A stretch of DNA of 30,060 nucleotides from Treponema sp. UBA792 (GTDB lineage Bacteria; Spirochaetota; Spirochaetia; Treponematales; Treponemataceae). Shown here in pieces: positions 8,590-16,087 of the stretch. The stretch's first letter is position 1; each line of letters begins with the position of its first letter. The notes beneath the pieces are model-generated. The model did not search any database. It was not told where the DNA came from and was given only the letters and a program-made list of their open reading frames with translations. A program made the position numbers and the translations under genes. The DNA lies in assembly GCA_002296965.1 (NCBI GenBank), contig DBIW01000027.1:14392-44451 (forward strand), read 5' to 3'.

Positions 8590-8635
8590 ATAATACCGGA
8601 ATGTAAATTCCGTCCCCATGGAAATGTAAATTTCC
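8590..8635 (-). promoter_or_regulatory. pst operon promoter with two palindromic operator candidates
   Basis: On the minus strand a -10-like TATTAT occupies 8595-8590, about 80 nt before pstS. GGAAT-GTAA-ATTCC (8598-8611) fills the spacer between -10 and -35, and a longer copy, GGAAAT-GTAA-ATTTCC (8620-8635), lies just upstream. Both are perfect inverted repeats around the same GTAA core, with centres 23 bp apart (about two helical turns). There is no good -35 hexamer, as is common for activator-dependent Pho promoters. The sites differ from the E. coli and Bacillus Pho box consensus, so the regulator is unknown. Confidence 0.55.
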
Positions 8636-8670
8636 GGTTAATTCTGCGGCCGCGGTGTCTTCGCACTCCG

Positions 8671-8699
8671 TTTACCAATTCTCCGGTTTCCGTTATATT
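8671..8699 (+). promoter_or_regulatory. Promoter of the 8707 gene, leaderless arrangement
   Basis: TTTACC (8671-8676), a 17-nt spacer and TATATT (8694-8699) are followed by only 7 nt before the ATG at 8707, with no Shine-Dalgarno. The mRNA would begin at or within a base or two of the start codon. Confidence 0.6.
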
Positions 8700-8706
8700 C
8701 TATCGC

Positions 8707-9105
8707 ATGACTGAAATTGGAAAATTTGTCGCTGATGTCGGCAGAATGATGAAACATGCGCGCTCCGCAGGCGGAAATTCCGTGCGTTATGCGGATGTGT
8801 CGTCCGATCTCCGCAGGCTTTTCGTGCGCGCGTCAGGCTGTCCGGGCGGGCTTCCTGAATCCGTGTTCGGTTTCTGGGAGGGTGAATATGCGTCTGACGC
8901 TCCTGACGGAATTCTTTCTGATTCCGCACGGGAAAAGCTTGCCGCGCTGCTTGCGTTTATTGCCGGGAGCGACGAATACCGTGATGTCCTTGACGGAAAC
9001 GACTGGAGCACGCTTGCCCGGCTTGTGAACTACGAGGCCGAGGAGCTTCCGCTTGACATGCTGAATTCGATGATGTCCGCGCTTGTGGAAAACGGAGCGT
9101 TCTGA
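8707..9105 (+). CDS. Small acidic protein of unknown function
   Basis: The protein has 132 residues starting MTEIGKFVADVGRMMKHARS; the frame is open further upstream but the promoter at 8671-8699 makes the ATG at 8707 the sensible start. It is soluble, with no signal peptide or membrane segment, is probably largely helical, and has an acidic second half (DVLDGNDWSTLARLVNYEAE). I do not recognise the family. It is divergent from the pst operon and is followed after 1 bp by the radical SAM gene, so the two are co-transcribed and may act together. Confidence 0.75.
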   Translation: MTEIGKFVADVGRMMKHARSAGGNSVRYADVSSDLRRLFVRASGCPGGLPESVFGFWEGEYASDAPDGILSDSAREKLAALLAFIAGSDEYRDVLDGNDWSTLARLVNYEAEELPLDMLNSMMSALVENGAF

Positions 9106-9106
9106 C

Positions 9107-10135
9107 ATGGCTTCCGGCGGAATTTCTTCATATTACAAGGAATGTGTCCAGTGTCCGCGGGGCTGCCGTGCGGACAGAATTTCCGGACGCGCAGGATTCT
9201 GCGGAGAGGACATGACTCTGCGCGCGGCCTCGGCCGGACTACATTTCGGGGAGGAGCCTCCTGTCACCGTTTTCGGCGGAAGCGGAACGGTTTTTCTTAC
9301 AGGATGCACGCTCAGATGCGCATTCTGCCAGAACTATCAGATTTCGCAGGACGGAATGGGTTCACCTCTTGATTCCGCGGAATTCACGCGGATCTGCCTT
9401 GCGCTTGAGGAGAAGGGCGCGGAGAACATAAATCTTGTTACAGGAAGCCATCATATTCCGGTGCTGGCGCAGTTCATCCGGGACGCGAAAAATTCCGGAG
9501 TCACCGTGCCGTTCTGCTGGAATTCCTCGGCCTACGAGACTGTCGAGATGCTTGAGCTTCTGCGCGGCTGCGTTGACATCTGGCTTCCGGATCTGAAGAC
9601 GCTTGATCCAGGGCTTTCTGCTGAGCTTTTCGGAGCTTCGGACTATCCTTCCGTGGCGATGGCGGCGGTTCTGTGGATGGCGGAGAATTTTCCTGCAAAG
9701 ACCGTAACCGTAACAAAAAACGGCGGAACTGCGGAGAAAATGCTTTCGGGCGTGATTGTGCGTCATCTTTTTCTTCCGGGAAAATTCTCCGGAACGGCTG
9801 ACGTGCTTTCCTGGCTGAAGGAGAACGTTGACGGACGTGCGTACATATCGCTTATGTCGCAGTATACGCCGGTTCCGTTTGACGAAAGCGCGGAAATTCT
9901 TGAGCGCAGGAAAAAATCGCTTTCCGCAATCGAGAACAGGCCTGTTTCCCGGACCGAGGACGGAGACCTCCGCGACCTTATAGATGCGTTTGAATTTGAG
10001 ACGCTTTTTTATCAGGATCTTTCGGACGATGACAGCTGGCTTCCGGATTTTCGCAGTCCGCATCCGTTTCCGAACAGGCTCGCCGTTCCCGTCTGGCACT
10101 GGAAGAAAGCCGGCGGAACAAGATTTTTAAAATAA
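9107..10135 (+). CDS. Radical SAM protein of the PflX/COG1313 type
   Basis: The ATG at 9107 follows the previous stop by one base and has GGAG about 9 nt upstream, giving 342 residues. The radical SAM cluster motif is FLTGCTLRCAFCQNYQIS (Cys67, Cys71, Cys74), which holds the 4Fe-4S cluster that cleaves S-adenosylmethionine. An N-terminal cysteine set (ECVQCPRGC, then GFCG; Cys13, 16, 20, 32) is typical of COG1313 proteins, which are annotated as homologues of pyruvate formate-lyase activating enzyme but have no established substrate. No glycyl radical enzyme gene lies nearby, so calling it a PFL activase would be unsupported. It probably works with the small upstream protein. Confidence 0.88.
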   Translation: MASGGISSYYKECVQCPRGCRADRISGRAGFCGEDMTLRAASAGLHFGEEPPVTVFGGSGTVFLTGCTLRCAFCQNYQISQDGMGSPLDSAEFTRICLALEEKGAENINLVTGSHHIPVLAQFIRDAKNSGVTVPFCWNSSAYETVEMLELLRGCVDIWLPDLKTLDPGLSAELFGASDYPSVAMAAVLWMAENFPAKTVTVTKNGGTAEKMLSGVIVRHLFLPGKFSGTADVLSWLKENVDGRAYISLMSQYTPVPFDESAEILERRKKSLSAIENRPVSRTEDGDLRDLIDAFEFETLFYQDLSDDDSWLPDFRSPHPFPNRLAVPVWHWKKAGGTRFLK

Positions 10136-10171
10136 ATATTGTTTTGTTTCATTTGCGGCGGTTTTTTGTGC

Positions 10172-10177
10172 TATAAT
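10172..10177 (+). promoter_or_regulatory. malQ -10 box, near-leaderless arrangement
   Basis: A perfect TATAAT lies 10 nt before the ATG at 10188. The in-frame ATG at 10176 overlaps this box and so is unlikely to be the start. The -35 region is poor (T-rich, nothing near TTGACA at the right distance), and no Shine-Dalgarno is present. Confidence 0.55.
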
Positions 10178-10187
10178 GATTGTCATC

Positions 10188-12287
10188 ATGATGCCAAAAT
10201 CTTCTGACAGAAATAAAATGAAGCGGCTTACCGGAGTTGCGGTTCCGCTTGGCGCGCTTTATACAAAGGAAAACGGACCGGTCGGTGAATTTCCGGATCT
10301 GAAGAAATTCGCCGAATTCTGCGCTGAGGCGGGAATCGGACTTATCCAGCTTCTTCCGGTTAACGACACGGGAACCCAGTCATCTCCGTACAGCGGACTT
10401 TCCGCATTCGCCCTCCATCCGATTTACATTTCACTGGATAAAATTCCGGGATTTTCCGAGCTTTATTCCTCAGACAGACGTTTTGCCGGAATTTACGACA
10501 GCTTCCGGGCCGAATTCACATATTCACCGAGATATGACTATCAGGGAATCCTTGAGGCGAAAAAAAGAATTCTGCGGGAGATTTTTGATTCCACGGAAAC
10601 CGGAAAGACAGGGCAGCCTTCCGCCGGACTTTCCGCCTGGATAGATGAGAATCCCTGGGTAAGGAACTATGCCGTCTACAAGAATTTAAAATGGAACTAT
10701 ATGCAGGCTTCATGGAAGTCATGGCTTGAGAATGACAGGCGCAAGACTCCGGAGCAGATGGACGCGCTGTGGAGGCAGATGGCATTCAGAAAGGATCATC
10801 TTTTTTACGCCTGGGTTCAGATGACCGCGGCGGAGCAGTTCGCCGATGCCGTCGCATACACAAAATCGCTCGGAATAATGCTGAAGGGCGATATGCCGAT
10901 TCTTATGAACGAGGATTCGTGCGATGCCTGGGCTTATCCCGAATTCTTCAACCAGGAGCTGCGCGCCGGTTCTCCTGCCGACGGCGGAAATCCCTCCGGC
11001 CAGAGCTGGGGCTTCCCGACATATAACTGGAAAAAACTGAAGGAATTCGGATATTCATGGTGGAAGGACAGGCTCCGCTGCGCCGGAAAATATTATGACG
11101 CATACCGCCTTGACCATATCCTCGGATTTTTCCGGATCTGGGCTATTCCAGAGAAAGACGTGAACGCCCTTACAGGTCATCCGGAGCCGTGCTCGGCGAT
11201 AAAACGCACCGCGCTTTACGAGGCCGGTTTTGATGATGACAGAATCAGATGGCTGAGCCGTCCTCACATTCCGACAGGGCTTGTCGAGGATGTCACCTGG
11301 AATCATGATGCCGCCTGCGGAATTCTTTCTGTAGTGGCCGAAAGAATCGGCGGCGAGGAGCTGTGGCTTTTCAAGAATTCGGTGAAAGCTTCCGGCGACA
11401 TACTTTCGGCTGATTTCGGCGGACTTTGCACGGAACAGGCGGAACGGCGCATAAAGGAGCTGCTTGTAAAAAAATGGGCTGACAGGACGCTTCTGGAGCT
11501 TTCGCGGACAAAATTTGTTCCTCTCTGGACTTACGGTCAGTCAACCTCCTGGAATTCGCTCAATCAGGCGGAAAAGGAGAAGCTTCTTGCGCTTTTTGGG
11601 CAGAATTCCGCCGCAGACAACCGGATATGGAAGAAGAACGCGTCGGAAATCCTTTCGGAGCTCACGTCTGCCGTGGATATGGTTCCCTGCGGTGAGGATT
11701 TGGGCGTGAACATAGAATGTGTTCCTCAGGTCATGAAAAAACACGGAATTCTGGGACTGCGTGTCTCAAGGTGGTGCCGGGACTGGGATGCGGAGAACCA
11801 GCCTTTTGTTCCGGCGGAAAAATATGAGCCGCTTTCCGTCACGACGACATCCGTACACGATTCCTCGACGATAAGACAGTGGTGGCAGGACGAGAAGGAT
11901 TCCGTCAGGGAATTTGTGCGCTCGAAAGCTGAGCGTTTTGGGCTTGAGCCACTTATGCGTGACGGCGGAACTGAATCCGCAGCGGCCGGAAGAACCGCGT
12001 CGTCGGAATTCTCGCCCGGCACGGCCCGGATTATACTTGAGTCCGCTGCGGAGACCGCAAGCTGCTGGTTCATTCCTCCGCTGCAGGATCTGCTTTATCT
12101 GGACCGTTCCTGCTGGCTTGAGAAACCGGAGGACGAGCGGATCAATCTTCCTGGCACTGTGTCGGAATTCAACTGGACATACCGGATGCCGGTTACGGTG
12201 GACGAGCTTTTGTCCAAAAAGGAACTGATTGCCGGAATAAAATCTGTCGTGGAAAAACATAATGAAGCTTTTAGGGAGTGGAAATGA
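10188..12287 (+). CDS. malQ: 4-alpha-glucanotransferase (amylomaltase), GH77
   Basis: This cytoplasmic enzyme transfers alpha-1,4-glucan segments between maltodextrins during maltose and glycogen metabolism. Family landmarks are LLPVNDTGTQSSPYSGLSAF near the N-terminus, YRLDHILGFFRIW with the catalytic nucleophile Asp309, PCGEDLGVN with the acid/base Glu503, and TTSVHDSSTIRQWW with Asp558 as transition-state stabiliser. The length of about 699 residues is normal for the bacterial enzyme. The start is uncertain among 10188, 10191 and 10218; I prefer 10188 from the promoter position. It overlaps the following GH13-like gene by 4 bp (ATGA), pointing to a shared alpha-glucan pathway. Confidence 0.93.
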   Translation: MMPKSSDRNKMKRLTGVAVPLGALYTKENGPVGEFPDLKKFAEFCAEAGIGLIQLLPVNDTGTQSSPYSGLSAFALHPIYISLDKIPGFSELYSSDRRFAGIYDSFRAEFTYSPRYDYQGILEAKKRILREIFDSTETGKTGQPSAGLSAWIDENPWVRNYAVYKNLKWNYMQASWKSWLENDRRKTPEQMDALWRQMAFRKDHLFYAWVQMTAAEQFADAVAYTKSLGIMLKGDMPILMNEDSCDAWAYPEFFNQELRAGSPADGGNPSGQSWGFPTYNWKKLKEFGYSWWKDRLRCAGKYYDAYRLDHILGFFRIWAIPEKDVNALTGHPEPCSAIKRTALYEAGFDDDRIRWLSRPHIPTGLVEDVTWNHDAACGILSVVAERIGGEELWLFKNSVKASGDILSADFGGLCTEQAERRIKELLVKKWADRTLLELSRTKFVPLWTYGQSTSWNSLNQAEKEKLLALFGQNSAADNRIWKKNASEILSELTSAVDMVPCGEDLGVNIECVPQVMKKHGILGLRVSRWCRDWDAENQPFVPAEKYEPLSVTTTSVHDSSTIRQWWQDEKDSVREFVRSKAERFGLEPLMRDGGTESAAAGRTASSEFSPGTARIILESAAETASCWFIPPLQDLLYLDRSCWLEKPEDERINLPGTVSEFNWTYRMPVTVDELLSKKELIAGIKSVVEKHNEAFREWK

Positions 12288-15200
12288 AAATGCGGACATC
12301 ATACAACGAATTCCATATTTCAGCGGAGATAAGGCGCGAATGTGGTTTTGACAGCCGGCTTTACGCCTCAACGGGAAATGTAGTCCTTGCGGACATGAAG
12401 AGCGTCCGTTCGTTCGCGCTTCTGCTGAACGGATATTTTGACAGGATCGGAGACGGGAACAAGAAAATCAGCGCCGGCCAGCTGAACGCCATGGGGCTCA
12501 TAGACGAGATTCTTCACCATGTCTGTATGCTTTACCGCCGCGACAGATACAGCGACTTTATGGAGGAACTTGTCGCGGAGCTTGAGAGCGCCCTGACAAA
12601 GGAAAAATTCGACAGGCTTCTGCTTGAATTCACGGAGAAATTTCCGCCGGTCGAGGTTTTCCAGAAAAAGTGCACTGCGGAGGAATATCTGTCCCGCGTT
12701 TCGGTCGAGGATTCTACGGGAAAAGAGCGGACGAACCGCGCTCAGACAGTGGAGGAGATCATAATGCTCCGTCTTGCGAACGAGAATCCCGCATTCCGTC
12801 CGTTCTCCGTCCTGTTCGATGATTCCGCCCTTGCAGAGAATCCGTCATACGGAAAGGCCTGGGCAGTGATAGAGGAATTCGCCTCGGAAAAACCTGTCTT
12901 CGGTCCGTTTGACCATGATCTGATTTCACTTCTGAAAGAGCCGATGATTTTTGCTCCTGATTCCCTTAAAGATCAGCTTGAGTATATTCAGAAACACTGG
13001 TCGTCGATGCTTGGCGAATGGATAAGGCGGCTTCTTGCCGGAATGGACACAATCAGCGAGGAGGAGAAGGCCGCCTGGCAGCCGCTCGGAGGAGGAGCGC
13101 CATGGGACGGGCCTGATATGCAGCCCTATTCATACGAGAATCTGATGAATGAATATGAGCGTTACAGTGCGGACAGCGACTGGATGCCGAAAGTCGTGCT
13201 GATGGCCAAGACGGTTCTTGTCTGGCTGGATCAGCTTACGAAAAAATACGGCTACCCGATAACCCGGCTTGACCAGATTCCGGATGCGGAGCTTGATGCT
13301 CTCCGTGACGAGGGATTTACGGGACTGTGGCTTATAGGACTGTGGGAACGCTCAAAGGCCTCCCGGAGAATCAAGCAACTGTGCGGAAATCCCGAGGCCG
13401 CCGCATCAGCGTATTCCCTTTATGACTACAACATCGCTCAGAATATCGGCGGATGGGATGCGCTTTCAAACCTGCGTGCGCGTCTGTGGCAGCGCGGAAT
13501 CCGTCTTGCGTCGGATATGGTTCCGAACCATACCGGAATGGATTCCGACTGGGTTATAAACCGCCCCGATCTTTTTGTGCAGCGCCGGGACAATCCTTTC
13601 CCTCAGTACACATACAACGGCGAGAACCTCTCGCAGGACGGAAGAGTCGGAATTTATCTTGAGGACCATTATTATTCAAAAAGCGACTGCGCCGTGGTGT
13701 TCAAGCGTGTTGACAATCAGACCGGCGACACCCGCTATATCTATCATGGAAATGACGGAACCGGACTTCCCTGGAACGACACCGCCCAGATTGACTTTCT
13801 GAATCCGCAGGCGCGCGAGGCTGTAATCCAGGAGATTCTTCATGTGGCAAGGAATTTTCCGATAATCCGTTTTGACGCCGCAATGGTTCTTGCCAAAAAG
13901 CATATCCGCCGCCTGTGGTATCCGGAGCCGGGACATGGAGGCGACATCGCCACGCGGAGCGAGACCGGACTTTCGACGCAGCAGTTCAACGATGCTATTC
14001 CGAACGAATTCTGGCGCGAGGTTGTTGACCGTGTCGCGAAGGAAGTTCCCGACACGCTGCTTCTTGCCGAGGCGTTCTGGATGATGGAAGGATATTTTGT
14101 CCGCACGCTCGGAATGCACCGTGTGTATAATTCCGCGTTCATGAACATGCTGAAAAAAGAGGAGAACCAGAAATACCGGGAGACGGTGAAAAACACAATC
14201 ACCTTTGATCCGCAGGTTCTCAAGCGCTACGTCAATTTCATGAACAATCCGGACGAGGAGACGGCGATCGCGCAGTTCGGTGACGGAGACAAATATTTCG
14301 GAGTCTGTACGCTGATGGTCACGATGCCCGGTCTTCCGATGTTCGGCCACGGCCAGATAGAAGGGTTTACCGAAAAATATGGAATGGAATACATGAAGGC
14401 CTACAAGGATGAAAAACCGAACGAGGGACTTCTTGCAAGGCATCGTCATGACATTTTTCCGCTGATGAAAAAGCGTTATCTTTTTGCCGGAGTCGAGAAT
14501 TTCCTGTTCTACGATCTCTGGGAAAACGGTCACGTGAACGAGAATGTCTTCGCATATTCAAACGGCTGCGGTGACGAGAGGGCTGTCGTGTTCTACAACA
14601 ACAAATATGAGCGCGCCTGCGGATGGATAAAGCAGTCAGATCCTTATGCTGTCAAGACCGGAAACGGCGACGAGGTCGTGATGGTGACGCGCTCAATCTC
14701 CGAGGGCCTGAATCTGACCGCCGAGGATGACAAATACACGGTTTTCCGCGAGCACAGAAGCGGACTGTGGTATATCAGAAAATCATCCGAAATATGCGGA
14801 AAGGGGCTTTTCGTCGCGCTCAACGGATTTGAATATCAGGTTCTGATGGATGTGCGTCAGGTTTCCGACACGATTGATCACCGCTACGGAATTCTCTGCG
14901 AGACCTTGAACGGAAAAGGCTGCGAGGATCTGGAGAGCGCATGGCTTGAGGTCGTATATAAAAAACTTTATGCGGACTTTGCCGTCTTTGCGGAGAATGC
15001 GCTTAAACCGCTCTGCGCGCTTTTCTTTGAGGAGGCGGAAAAAGATTCCGATTCTGCTGATGAGGATGAATTCACCGAGCCGACAGATGAGGCTGTTGCC
15101 CAGGTTCTTAAGGATGCGGAGGAGAGCGCCCTGAAATTCTACGCTTCGGCCTCCGATTATTATCTGTCCGTCCATGCGGTTCCGAAAATTCCGGAGGCGG

Positions 15201-15937
15201 CGGAGCTTTACAGAAGATTCTGTCTCCGTATCGGCCAGTTCGCGCGGATAATGGGAGCGGACGAGATTCCTGCCGCTGACAGGGCAAAGGCTCTGGCCAA
15301 GGCGAGGACGCCTGTCGAATTTGCCAAAATTCTTGTTCAGGACGACCGCGATATGCAGATCGCGCTGCTGTGCCGCGCCCTGATGTCGGATTTTGCGGTG
15401 AACGGATTTGCCGCCGAATGTGAGATTTTCAGGAAATTCAGCTGTCTGCTCGCCGAATACAAGGCGAGTTTCTCGGCCCGCGAGCTGCTCAGGAAAATTT
15501 TCATTCTCTCGTCGCTTTACGGACGTGTCGAGGACGGCGGAGATGTAAAAAAAATGTCGTTCAGGATTGTGCATGAGCTTGTGGAAGGACGGAATGCGGC
15601 CCTTCTGTCCGGAGCGAACTGTTTTGACAACGTCTGGTGGTTCAACAGGGAGACAAGCGACATGAGCCTTGCGCTTGCGAAAATGTCCGCCCTTCTTGAG
15701 GCGGATGAGGATTCTGTTCCTGAGGTGATGAAGCTGTTCAGGAAAATTGATTCGTCAAAGACGAAGGCGGCCTACAGGTGCGCGCTCTTTGTCGCCGAAT
15801 TTTCCCCGAAAAAGCGCGGAAAGCGTGAGACTGATTCCGCAAGCCGGTCAGCGGAAAAATCCGTGGCGGTGAAAAAATCCTCCGCAGGCAAAAAGCGCAC
15901 GGCCGGGGGCAAAAAAACGCCTGAAAAATCTGAGTGA
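12284..15937 (+). CDS. Large GH13 alpha-amylase-family protein
   Basis: The start at 12284 is 5 nt after AGGGAG and overlaps the malQ stop, giving 1217 residues. Roughly the first 300 residues are not recognised. A GH13 barrel follows: SDMVPNHTG (region I), IIRFDAAMVL (region II, nucleophile Asp531), LLLAEAFWMMEGYF (region III, acid/base Glu596) and VNFMNNPDEETA (region IV, Asp657). Region IV normally reads NHD; here the His is replaced by Pro, which should affect the -1 subsite. No signal peptide is seen, so it is cytoplasmic and probably acts on alpha-glucans with MalQ. About 500 further residues follow, ending in a Lys/Ser/Ala-rich tail of about 40 residues (EKSVAVKKSSAGKKRTAGG) that resembles a nucleic-acid or polyanion binding tail. 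The exact activity cannot be inferred. Confidence 0.88.
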   Translation: MKMRTSYNEFHISAEIRRECGFDSRLYASTGNVVLADMKSVRSFALLLNGYFDRIGDGNKKISAGQLNAMGLIDEILHHVCMLYRRDRYSDFMEELVAELESALTKEKFDRLLLEFTEKFPPVEVFQKKCTAEEYLSRVSVEDSTGKERTNRAQTVEEIIMLRLANENPAFRPFSVLFDDSALAENPSYGKAWAVIEEFASEKPVFGPFDHDLISLLKEPMIFAPDSLKDQLEYIQKHWSSMLGEWIRRLLAGMDTISEEEKAAWQPLGGGAPWDGPDMQPYSYENLMNEYERYSADSDWMPKVVLMAKTVLVWLDQLTKKYGYPITRLDQIPDAELDALRDEGFTGLWLIGLWERSKASRRIKQLCGNPEAAASAYSLYDYNIAQNIGGWDALSNLRARLWQRGIRLASDMVPNHTGMDSDWVINRPDLFVQRRDNPFPQYTYNGENLSQDGRVGIYLEDHYYSKSDCAVVFKRVDNQTGDTRYIYHGNDGTGLPWNDTAQIDFLNPQAREAVIQEILHVARNFPIIRFDAAMVLAKKHIRRLWYPEPGHGGDIATRSETGLSTQQFNDAIPNEFWREVVDRVAKEVPDTLLLAEAFWMMEGYFVRTLGMHRVYNSAFMNMLKKEENQKYRETVKNTITFDPQVLKRYVNFMNNPDEETAIAQFGDGDKYFGVCTLMVTMPGLPMFGHGQIEGFTEKYGMEYMKAYKDEKPNEGLLARHRHDIFPLMKKRYLFAGVENFLFYDLWENGHVNENVFAYSNGCGDERAVVFYNNKYERACGWIKQSDPYAVKTGNGDEVVMVTRSISEGLNLTAEDDKYTVFREHRSGLWYIRKSSEICGKGLFVALNGFEYQVLMDVRQVSDTIDHRYGILCETLNGKGCEDLESAWLEVVYKKLYADFAVFAENALKPLCALFFEEAEKDSDSADEDEFTEPTDEAVAQVLKDAEESALKFYASASDYYLSVHAVPKIPEAAELYRRFCLRIGQFARIMGADEIPAADRAKALAKARTPVEFAKILVQDDRDMQIALLCRALMSDFAVNGFAAECEIFRKFSCLLAEYKASFSARELLRKIFILSSLYGRVEDGGDVKKMSFRIVHELVEGRNAALLSGANCFDNVWWFNRETSDMSLALAKMSALLEADEDSVPEVMKLFRKIDSSKTKAAYRCALFVAEFSPKKRGKRETDSASRSAEKSVAVKKSSAGKKRTAGGKKTPEKSE

Positions 15938-15974
15938 GCCGGCTTCCTTGACAGGAGCCTGAGATTGAATAAAG

Positions 15975-16031
15975 ACAGCCCCGAATAGTCCGGCAGCTTA
16001 TGAATGGCGCCTGATTTCCGGGGCTGTTTTT
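15975..16031 (+). terminator. Intrinsic terminator after the GH13 gene
   Basis: ACAGCCCCG (15975-15983) pairs perfectly with CGGGGCTGT (16019-16027), followed by further Ts. The loop is long (about 35 nt). It lies between convergent genes and may also stop the lipoprotein operon coming from the right. Confidence 0.75.
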
Positions 16032-16087
16032 GGTTTAAATTACCTGCGTGGGCTTGGTGTCCATACGCTCCGCGCTGCCGGAGGAAT

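Noticed and set aside
8509..8619. N-terminal extension of PstS to 8619
   Set aside because: The extension has no signal-like sequence and spans the region upstream of the Shine-Dalgarno, including part of the promoter.
9362..10099. 245-codon minus-strand frame opposite the radical SAM gene
   Set aside because: Arg/Lys-rich shadow of the real gene, no support.
9107..10135. Pyruvate formate-lyase activating enzyme
   Set aside because: The extra N-terminal cysteines place it in the COG1313 group, and no glycyl radical enzyme is nearby, so the specific name is not justified.
13676..14533. 285-codon minus-strand frame within the GH13 gene
   Set aside because: It lies opposite the catalytic GH13 motifs, with no promoter or ribosome binding site; an artefact of GC-rich codon usage.
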